DNA of 64,000 nt from Lunularia cruciata (lineage: Eukaryota > Streptophyta > Marchantiopsida > Lunulariales > Lunulariaceae): assembly GCA_948567375.1 (NCBI GenBank), contig OX419760.1:20026001-20090000 (forward strand). Reading direction: 5' to 3'. The notes under the pieces were generated by a model. It saw only the letters and a program-made list of their open reading frames with translations, did not search any database and was not told the origin of the DNA. The position numbers and the translations under genes are program-made. This document shows positions 56,190 through 64,000 of the stretch, piece by piece (within the stretch, counting starts at the first letter, position 1; each line of letters opens with the position of its first letter).

Positions 56190-57934
56190 GGGTACTAATT
56201 TCACGATGGGGCCCACTGTCACTTTGCACCGTTCGCATCGTTGAGTGTGCCATCAGTGGGACCGTTAGGGTTTTAGAGCTAGCTCAAGTCCAGGGAGTAT
56301 AGTTTCAAAGTGAGCTCTAGAGAGCTCATTTCCTTGATGTTGAGCCTTCGAGTTCCTAGCTATGGTGGAGAGAGGCCGGCGAGCGTCACCTGGATTCTCT
56401 ATGCTTGAGTGGGTGTGGCTTGACTATAATCAGTGCCCAATTGTTGGCAGTTTATAGAGTGACAGATCAAGTATTGATCTGAGTTGTGTTGAGTTCAAAG
56501 TGGTAAGCAATCTGATTACATCAGAGAAGTGAGGTCAGGGAGAAATTGGATGCAAGAACTTTGAGTGTTGGTGGTATCTCCAAGCTCGGTGGATCGTTGG
56601 TAGCTCGATTCAAGTTCAATGTTTCCCTAGTCTGCAGAAGCTCATTCGATTGATGCAAATTTGGCAATAAAGCAGACGGTGTGCGGAAGCGCTGGCCAAA
56701 TTTTGAGCAAAGAAGGAGCAAATTTCAAGCAATGGTTGTGATTTTGAGCTCAAGAGGTGAAGACAAGACCAATTTGCTACAAGTTGGGCTCAGAAAGTCA
56801 AATTGATGGTGGAGTTGGGAAGCTATTCTCATGAATTTGTGATTTGGACAAACTCGTGTTGTCAATTTGGCTCGAGTGGAAAGTTAGTGGGGGATTTGGC
56901 ACACAACCAACTTTAGAGTTTACATTAGATTTTGGTTGGGATTTACGTCAGATTTTGGCCAGATTTAGAGGAGTTTTGCTAGTTTAGAGGACCCTTGCAG
57001 ATTTGGAGAAGTTTCACTAATTTTGGAGGAGGTTCAAAGTGGCAAGAAGAAAGGCCTCATTTGGCTGAATTTTGGCATTTAGAGGCATAGGGCTGTGGGC
57101 TATGAGAGGCTACAAAGGCCTAGAAGGGCCAGCAAGCCAGCTTGCTTGCATGAGGCTAGCTAGTTTAGAGTAGATCTTGGTCATTGGTTGGCAAAATCTG
57201 CCTTTCCTACTAGATTGTGCGCAACAGGGTTTGACCCCTAGATCTCTTGTTCTTAGACTGGTGCCCTAGCCAACAAGTCCACCCTCACTTGTTGTCCTAA
57301 TGACTGTGCCACTGTTATCAATACACGTGTAGCTTTGGCTAGGAGAGGCAGTTTGATCCCATTCTTGGTGATCCTGGTAGCTTAGGACTTAGATACGAAC
57401 TTCTCTTATGTCAAATGCCAAATGGTCATAGAGTCAGTCCCGTGTTGTGTTATGAGATGGAGGGTTTTTGTTTAGATTTCTTGTGATTGGATCCCCTCCA
57501 TTCTTTGCTTCCTGTTTGTGCACCACGTTTGTGTGAGGTGCCCTAACTTTTGAGCATTGGTGCTCTGGTGTGCTCTCGGTGGTGAGGCTGGAGTGATGAC
57601 CAGTCAGACTACCTTTGTTTCTCTTTGGTGAGGCAAGAAGTGATGACCTGCAGATTGTGAGAGTGCGTGTTATGATGTCAGGTTACAGGTTGCCCTTTCC
57701 CCTAGTGTAATTATCTCGGTTAGAGTTACATTAGTGGGTGGTGCATAGTTGGTATTGGCACTTGGTACGGTACTTGCCGTTGCGACTTGCGGTTGCAGTT
57801 GGTGGTTTAGGTTTGCTCTTGTGGTTACTTTGTCACAACAGAGTTCTTTGGAGGTTCCAGAGGAGTTAGCCCTGCAGTACGTAGTGGGTTTACTTGGAGT
57901 GGTGCTCTGTATCAATTTGTATCTTAGGTCCCAA
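56190..57934 (+). other. LTR/leader-like region of the methyltransferase element (fossil)
   Basis: No coding sequence. Begins near TGTTTGGGGTACTA, a possible LTR start, and precedes gag. LTR end and primer-binding site were not identified. Includes a tRNA-like stretch on the minus strand (57,230-57,305). Confidence 0.35.
57230..57305 (-). other. tRNA-like / SINE-head-like sequence
   Basis: On the minus strand a TTGGCTAGGGCACC box-A-like word is followed ~30 bp later by GGGGTCAAACCCTG, box-B-like. No good cloverleaf anticodon stem was found by eye, so a tRNA-derived repeat is more likely than a gene. Confidence 0.25.
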
Positions 57935-60689
57935 TGAGGGAGGAGATTGACTCTGAGTTGGAGTTTGACACAGTAGCTGCTTTAGTTGAGAGTGCACTTG
58001 GTGTGTTTGCACCTTTGTTGTAGGACATGGATGAGATTTATGGAGCCTCCAAAGGCCCTAGGCGTTACTCTGGTACAGTGGGTACCATTGAGTTGGATGA
58101 CTTCATCCAGGAGTTTGATAGTTGGTATGATCTATAGCAAATGCGGAACCCGACTTTGTTTACACCCTTCATGGCATGGAAGGGGTTGTTTCAGCAATTA
58201 GAAAGTCTGCCGATAGATGACTACCATGAGTTCAAGAGAGCTCATTTGGAGGAGATCAAGTTATGGAGACAATATTGGTCTCCAAATATGTCTCTATCAC
58301 TTCAAGCTTGGTGGCCAAGAGTAGATCGGCTACACCTACAAGTTCTAGCTCAAGTAGTGTGGGTGGAGCTAGTGGAGGTGCACTAGTTGGAGATAGTGCT
58401 ACTACGAGTGGAGGTACCGCTGTAGGAGGTAGTGTGGTACCGGGGTTTAACCCCATGGTGGAGTTCTTCTTGTGTTTGAGGCAAAACTACCAAGGAGTGG
58501 GAACTAATAGGCTAAGGAGCTTGCAAGAGTTTAGTGCCAACGGAAGGCTAGAGAGAGCCTACACGAGGCATACGCTCGCATGAGACGGCTGATCAATTTC
58601 ACTCAGGGAATTATTGAGGCCTAGGCAGTCTAGTTTTGGTATGGGATATTGGATAGGGAGCTACGATGTAGAGTTTGTGATGCTATGTTGTTGCAAGCTA
58701 CTTCGCCCACTTTGGGAGTAGTCTTTGGTTTGGCTGAGCGTATTGAGCTCAATATGGTGGAGGAGAGAGTGGTGACATCTGGATTTGGTAGGGAGACCTC
58801 ATCCATAGCTATGACTTCTTCTAGAGTGCAACGGAGTGCACCACGCTCAATTGGTTTTCAAGGATAGGGTGGATAGCCCAAATCCTATGGAGCGAGTGGA
58901 GGGCCTAGTGGAGTTAGACCCTTACTCTCATTTTTGGGTCAGCAATAGCCAATGAGTGGTGGTGTTGCTTGTTAGACTTGTGGTGGACCTCACCATCAAA
59001 GAGAGTGTACTCAAGGCAGTGGACCTGATACCTCGGGTGCATCACAGCCAGCACAGGGGCAATGTGAGCATTGCCACAGATTTGGTCATACTAGTGACCG
59101 GTGTTTTGACCTACACCCGGAGTTACAAAGTGGCAGGGTTGCTATGGTTGGTAGTAGAGGAGCTCCAATTCATGGAAGACGAGGTGGTAGATGTGGTGGT
59201 AGAGGATCTACACCTAGTAGGGGTGTAGTACCTGCCCTTACTTCTGACACAGCTATGGCTACTCAGATTGAGCAGTTGGAGCAGAGATTGGCTAGTATGG
59301 CTATTGCTTAGAGGAGATTAGATTTGGGTGCTGAGGCTTCTACCTCATATGTTGGTGATAGAGATGCTTTGGACTTCAAGTGCGGAGCAGCACAGGTGGA
59401 TGCATCTGCAGCAGTGACTAGGAGTGCAGTACATGCTCTAGAGCCTAGAGGAGCATCAGTGGAGTTGGACCCACAAAGAGGAGAGGTTGGGAGACAAGTT
59501 AGACTTCCCCAGTCTTTCACGCTATCTGAGGCATTGCAGACAACATCCATGGTTCATAGACGTCCTAGTGTAGGTGTGGTAGGTGGTGATGGAGTACATG
59601 ATGGACTACCTACTACTCAGCCACTTGCTACTACACAGACTAAGTCTAGCATGATGTTGGGGGCGGCTCAACTGATTATGCGGTGTCCTTTGTTTTTGGC
59701 CAGTGATATGTTTACATTGGGAGTTGACCTAGCCCCAATATTCTAGTTGGCTGCCATGTTGTGGGAGAGTAGGGATGGTGCAGTTCCTACTACTAGAGCA
59801 GCGGTGGTTGGTAGTGGAGCTAACTTGGTTGAGGAGCATGGGATCAATTCAACGACCAGTGGTTTATGGCAAACAACAACGGCTAGGCTGGAGGAGTTGC
59901 CAGCTAGACCGGCCTTTGAGAGAGCGTGGTTTACACCTGGTGTTGTCCTATTGGATAACTAGAGGGGGATTTTCCATTTGGTGGGACCTTCAGGGAAGGT
60001 CTATACACCACAGAGAGTCTTGTTAGACTTTGGTGCACAGCCCGTGATGTTGGGGAAGGTTGCAGTTGTCGGTCTAGAGTTACGGAAGACTAATGTGGAG
60101 AGGTGTCTATTTCAGATCCAGACATCTCTAGGTGGTAGTTTGACACAGTACATCACACGTGGGGAGCTTGTTGTCCAGGTATAGCTTGGTGGTGAGAGCC
60201 CAAGCTATTATGACGATAGCTGAGTCATATGATGTGCTAGTTGGGGGAGCAGTGTTATACCCCATGGGTTTCAGCATTGACTATTGGGAGGAGACAACCT
60301 CTTATAGACCTGGTTGGCAGTTTGGTGAGGGACGGGTATATCGCCTACTAGTACGCTTCAGTAGTGGCAGTCTTGGCTCACTACAGTTTGGGACAATGGC
60401 AGCATCAGTTTTAGCTTTTAGTGGTGTAGTTACTTGGCCTGGTGACTTGTTGGAGTGGAATGCCCATGTAGAGGATACTCTAGTACCAGAGAAGATCACT
60501 CGGCTTTGTAGTATGAGTAGGATTGTTCCATCCACCTTGGATGTTCCATTGTGGAGTTCAGAGGATGCATTGCAGCAGCATGCATATCAATTGGTGCAAC
60601 AGGCTTGGAGTGGAGCCTTTGTACCATCAGGAGATGAGTGTGAGGATGAGCCTCCAGAGGCGATTGCTTTGACACCTTTGGATACTACA

Positions 60690-60845
60690 CTCATTGCTTG
60701 GCAGTATCTAGTAGAGGAGATATGCCTATTGGAGTTGTTTGGTGGGATCAGCACCGGACTAGTTGCGGTGCTAAAGGCGGGTATATGAGTACAGAGGTAC
60801 TTGTATGTAGAGAGAGATGAGACTGCTAGGCGAGTCTCTCTACAT
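60690..60845 (+). pseudogene. DNMT3-like methyltransferase motif I region of the Ty3-like element (fossil)
   Basis: LELFGGISTGLVAVLKAGI aligns with the S-adenosylmethionine-binding motif I of animal DNMT3 (LFDGIATGL..L...GI), and the RYLYVERDE that follows aligns with the RYIASE acidic strand (motif II). Such enzymes methylate cytosine in DNA. It is encoded downstream of the protease in the same element. Interrupted by LINE Q and broken. Confidence 0.65.
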
Positions 60846-60852
60846 ACAAGTA
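60798..60852. repeat. 18-bp perfect inverted repeat at the LINE Q junction
   Basis: TACTTGTATGTAGAGAGA (60,798-60,815) and its exact reverse complement (60,835-60,852) flank a 19-bp loop. The last 7 bp of the right arm lie beyond the target-site duplication TACAT (60,841-60,845), between target DNA and LINE Q. Confidence 0.9.
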
Positions 60853-61932
60853 AGAGTGAGGAGGAGAAAGTTCAAAATTTTGAGAGGAGAGGAGTCCTTA
60901 AAGTTTGAGAAGCCATATCTCCCTACATACATGTCCAAATGTTGCGGTTTTGGTCTTGTTCAAAGTGCCTTGCCAAGAGCTTTCTCTAGCTACCAAGATT
61001 GCATCCTTTTGAGCTTTTTGCGACACGTTATGAGTGATTGAAATTTCTAACACAAGAGCCAGACTTGAGAGTTTTAATCTTCATCATATGGTGTCCAAAT
61101 GGAGTGATTTTTGTGACATCAAAAAAGCCTTAGGAAGCTCTTCAGATTGATACCAAGCACATTTGTAGAGCACATACACACAAAAAGTTATGAAGATTTG
61201 GATTCTGCCATCTCTCGGAGATTTTAAGGTTTGAGCTCAATTTTCAACACCTTGTAACCTTTTGGTTCCATGTCCAAATCTTTCAATCTTGGCCTCATTG
61301 GAAACACCTATGAAATTGATTTCTTTTGAATACCTACTTGCTGAAGTTGGAATTTTGTGGAAGAAGTTTCGAAATTCATCAATATGTGTTCTTGTGCGGT
61401 TGGTGGTGCTCAAATTTGCAACTTTCAGAAGCTAGAACTTTGGACTCACATCTTCAAATGAGGTGATATTGATCTCATTAGAAGCATCTTGTCAAGGGCT
61501 ATTGATTGAAATTGTTTTCATAGAATTTGAAGATTTGCGCTTGAAGTTATAAGCATTTGAATTCTGTGACTCAATGAGGTTTAGAAGTTTACCATAGATA
61601 ACTCTAGAGGCCATAACTCCATGTCTATTGGCTCAAATGAGTTCATTTTTGGTGCATTGGATAGAATTTCTCAAGAGCTTTGATTGGTTCATCACTTGTA
61701 GATTTTGAAGTACTGTAGCTAAGGTTGTGAATTTTCGAAATCTGTAGGATTTCAAAATTTTCATGTAGGAAAAGTTCAAATTCAAAAGTTTGTAACTTTT
61801 GATTTACAAGTCCAGAGGAGTAGATTTTTGGTTCATGAGAAAAAGAAAAAGTATTTGTAGAGCTATTGGTGTTCACATAGCCTGAGTGAACCAGTGGATA
61901 CATTCTCATAGTATCTATTTAGAGCTTTTAGA
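60853..61932 (+). repeat. LINE Q 5' UTR monomers (A type)
   Basis: No gene; about six ~180-bp units collinear with copies B and E. Confidence 0.75.
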
Positions 61933-62823
61933 ATGGAAGCTTCCAAGATGATGCAAGACATTGTTGAGATAGCTTCAAAACAGCAACAAGTTGCTGAAAT
62001 GTATAGAAAAGCAAATGACTTCCACAAGGAACTCAAGAGCTTTTTTGCCTCCATGTCTCAATGCATGAACACTTCTATGGCAGATTTGCAAACCGTAAGA
62101 GCTGATGTCTTGACTATGAAAGAATCTCTGAATTTGATCACCGTAGATATCCAAGAACTCAAGAAGAGTACAATGAACAATGAACAATGAACAATGAAAT
62201 ATAAAGCCCGAAAGACCCATAACAATTTGATGTTAGACTCCACAAAGGGTATGGTGGATGCTACTGAGAAGGTTGCTTCCTTGGGAGCACAAGCCACTAA
62301 CATTGCTTCACAAAATGGAGGGCTGCAAGAGATGGTTGACACATTAGAGGTCAAGATGAAGTCATATGCTGAAGCTACAAAGGTGGCTCAAATCTCTTAC
62401 TTGCAAGAGCATGAGATTGAGAAGGAGAACCAATTGGTCAAAATGAAGAACTTGAGGATTTCAGGTTTGCCATAGATTGAGAAGGAAGACACCAAGGCCA
62501 TAGTGTGTGAGTTTATTGCTGATTCTTTGAGAGTCCATGATCCTCAAATTTTGCAAGCATATAGATTGGGACAACAAGGTGCACAACCAAGAAGCATTTT
62601 GGTGAGGTTTGGCTCAGAAACTCAAAGGAATGTAGTGATGGGGAACAAAGCTATACTTAAGGGGCGGCATATCTGGTTGGACCCTGATCTCACACCTCTC
62701 CAATGGCAAGCAAAGAAGGGAGAATTAGCAAAAGTGAAGGAGGCTCAACAAGCAGGCTTTGTTGCATTCTTGAGAGATTATAGAGCTGTGATTACTCAAA
62801 AGAAATTGTCAGCTACTGCATAG
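61933..62823 (+). pseudogene. LINE Q ORF1, interrupted by a 49-bp LINE end and one stop
   Basis: Starts MEASKMMQDIVEIASKQQQV. Close to the intact ORF1 of copy E. Breaks: a 49-bp inserted LINE terminus at 62,171-62,219 and a GAG to TAG stop at about 62,474 (SGLP-stop-IEKED). Ends TAG CAA TTC at 62,821. Confidence 0.85.
62171..62219 (-). mobile_element. Micro LINE insertion R (49 bp) in LINE Q ORF1
   Basis: Four TTCATTG-type tail units plus ~25 bp of 3' UTR, reverse orientation, splitting KKS and NLM codons that are adjacent in other copies. The 3' UTR part matches copy H best. Confidence 0.88.
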
Positions 62824-63818
62824 CAATTCCAAACCCTTAGTTTGTTGTTTTGGAATGTTCATGGGCTCACACATACCAAGTACTCCAGCGCTAAGCCTTT
62901 GTGGGATGATGCTGATCTGATCAATCTTGTGGAGACATGGGAACATGAAGGAAACACCATTCAAGATATTGAAGGATTCACTCTTGTTGGTTCAACCTGG
63001 AACAAGCGGAGACAACACAAAGGAAGGGGCTTTGGAGGTATTGCTACTTACGTCAGATTTGGCTTTGAGAAATTAGTCTCTTTGATAGGTCAAGATTCAA
63101 ATAGACAATACCAATGGCTGAGGATTGGAGGAGTTGCCACACCTTGCTTCATTGCTGTTTGTTACTTTGCCCCGTTGACATCACCAATCTATTCAAGTGG
63201 AGTTCTCAACACCATGCAACCTTTCCATTCCTTGACGAAGGATGTGTTAGAGTTTCAAAGTAAAGGTGCAGTACTTGTTCTTGGTGATTTCAATGCTAGG
63301 ATCCAAGCCACTCAGATCCCTAAATTGAGTGACCTTGAGCATGATCCTTTCCACAGCTTGATAGACCATTCTAGTGCTTGGTCACGCTCTTCCAAAGATC
63401 CTATGTCCAACTCCATGAGTGAACACTTTTTGAGCTTTGGTGCCAATCGTAGCTTGAAGATCTTGAATGGCCTTTTCTCAATTTCTAAAAACTTGTAAAA
63501 GCACATGCTTTGCCTCTGGTGGATCAAGCACCATAGATTATATGCTCACTTCAGCTAATGATATCCATCATGTCTTAGATTTTGCTATTTTAGATCCTCA
63601 ACCAGAATCAGACCATGCACCTCTATCTTGTACCATCCTTCTTCCTTGCCTCTATAGAACCACATTACCTATTGACCATGCCTTTAGAGGAAAACTTTGT
63701 CTAGATTTTGACAAGAGAGACTTGTACCAACAAGCTATCCAAGAGAAATTGACTTCTATGGAGTGGAGTTCTGATTTTCAACAACGTAGTGATCAATTGA
63801 TTGAACTTCTTTAATCCA
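62824..63818 (+). pseudogene. LINE Q ORF2, endonuclease part
   Basis: In frame with ORF1 after the TAG; QFQTLSLLFWNVHGLTHTK and on, VETWEHEG, LVLGDFNARI, SSTIDYMLTSANDIH, SDHAPLSC: a nearly complete APE endonuclease with one frameshift near 63,475. The first ATG in this frame is more than 100 codons in, downstream of the first catalytic motif. Reverse transcriptase and C-terminus are deleted. Confidence 0.85.
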
Positions 63819-63899
63819 CATGCGGAACCAAGCACTTGTTCCAGCCTTTTGACTCTTTGGGTCTTTCGGGCTTTATATTTCACTATTTCATTGTTTCAT

Positions 63900-64000
63900 T
63901 ACATCATGTGACACACTTGGCCTGTCGGTATCTAGAGTTATTACCAATGTCAGTTGTCAAAAGGCCCTACCAGGAGACATTTCCTTACTGAGGAGCGCAT
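63900..64000 (+). mobile_element. Ty3-like methyltransferase element resumes (fossil), cut by window end
   Basis: After the second TACAT, the sequence is not LINE. Its translation has a RYLELLPMSVVKRP-like stretch that plausibly continues the methyltransferase region interrupted at 60,845. Too short to be sure. Confidence 0.5.

Larger units (their letters stand above)
56190..60845 (+). mobile_element. Ty3-like element with methyltransferase domain (fossil), left part
   Basis: Parts in order on the plus strand: a ~1.7-kb LTR/leader-like region without genes (borders not certain); gag from about 57,935 with a gag core (VEFFLCLRQNYQGVGTNRLR) and CCHC knuckles near 58,970-59,110; a low-complexity linker; a retropepsin-like domain near 60,010-60,190; a linker (ESYDVLVGGAVLYPMGF, FSGVVTWPGDLLEWN); and the start of a C5-cytosine methyltransferase domain near 60,700-60,840 (LELFGGISTGLVAVLKAGI, then RYLYVERDE). 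It is broken at about ten or more places and is interrupted at 60,845 by LINE Q. No reverse transcriptase is visible in the window. Confidence 0.7.
60846..63900 (+). mobile_element. LINE copy Q, 5'-complete, large internal deletion
   Basis: Inserted into the methyltransferase region of the Ty3-like element. The 5-bp duplication TACAT is seen at 60,841-60,845 and 63,900-63,904. 5' UTR to 61,932, ORF1 (61,933-62,823), ORF2 to about 63,818, ~20 bp of unrelated filler, then directly the last ~62 bp of the 3' UTR and tail (63,839-63,900). A 49-bp LINE end is inserted in ORF1. Confidence 0.88.

Noticed and set aside
57230-57305. tRNA gene on the minus strand
   Set aside because: Box A- and B-like words are present but I could not form an acceptor stem or a clear anticodon arm; kept only as a tRNA-like repeat.
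57749-57937. Short hydrophobic open frame before gag of the methyltransferase element
   Set aside because: No motif; lies in the leader region and appears to be chance.

Overview
The window looks like transposon-dense nuclear DNA of a land plant or close streptophyte relative. This rests on Ty3/gypsy elements with plant-style gag, protease and integrase, AT-rich low-complexity intergenic DNA, and one plausible GT-AG intron gene. The species cannot be named from sequence alone. No bacterial-style operons, rRNA genes, CRISPR arrays or confident tRNA genes were seen.

Most of the window (about 45 kb) is one family of non-LTR retrotransposon (LINE), in about sixteen copies or fragments on both strands. 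A full copy is 5.2-5.7 kb. In order it has a 5' UTR built of about 180-bp degenerate monomers; ORF1 (279 aa, coiled coil + RRM-like + C-terminal domain, the L1-ORF1p-like three-part type); ORF2 (about 1,075 aa: APE endonuclease, reverse transcriptase, C-terminal Cys/His motif); a short 3' UTR with a small hairpin; and a tail of 7- or 8-bp repeats (TTCATTG or TTTCATTG) instead of poly(A). ORF1 and ORF2 share one frame, separated by a single stop, usually UAG followed by CAA UUC/UUU. ORF2 has no early AUG, so stop-codon read-through is the simplest expression model. Only one intact ORF1 (23,914-24,753) remains; every ORF2 is broken. Two subfamilies (A and B) differ in 5' UTR, ORF1 N-terminus and tail unit, and both long B copies sit inside A copies.

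Layout: 1-220 Ty3 integrase scrap; 244-3,386 LINE A, cut by an LTR element (3,387-5,208); 5,209-5,729 LINE piece; 5,730-10,576 long minus-strand LINE B; 10,577-15,823 LINE C carrying a clean solo LTR (12,654-14,537, 5-bp target duplication); 15,824-16,667 minus-strand LINE ends, one nested in another; 16,668-19,239 LINE D; 19,240-22,851 5' half of a minus-strand Ty3 element; 22,852-28,072 LINE E; 28,073-29,116 LINE F; 29,117-29,370 LTR scrap; 29,371-37,727 LINE G/I split by LINE H (30,297-35,957); 37,728-41,333 inverted and truncated LINE pieces; 41,334-50,548 mostly unique DNA with a possible small two-exon secreted or membrane protein gene; 50,549-56,075 LINE O nested in another LINE; 56,190 to the end a decayed Ty3-like element whose protease region is followed by a DNMT3-like cytosine methyltransferase start, interrupted by LINE Q (60,846-63,900).

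The best leads are the conserved leaky-stop arrangement of the LINE, its 180-bp monomer 5' UTR, the methyltransferase carried by an LTR element, and the snap-back filler where LINE Q entered that methyltransferase.
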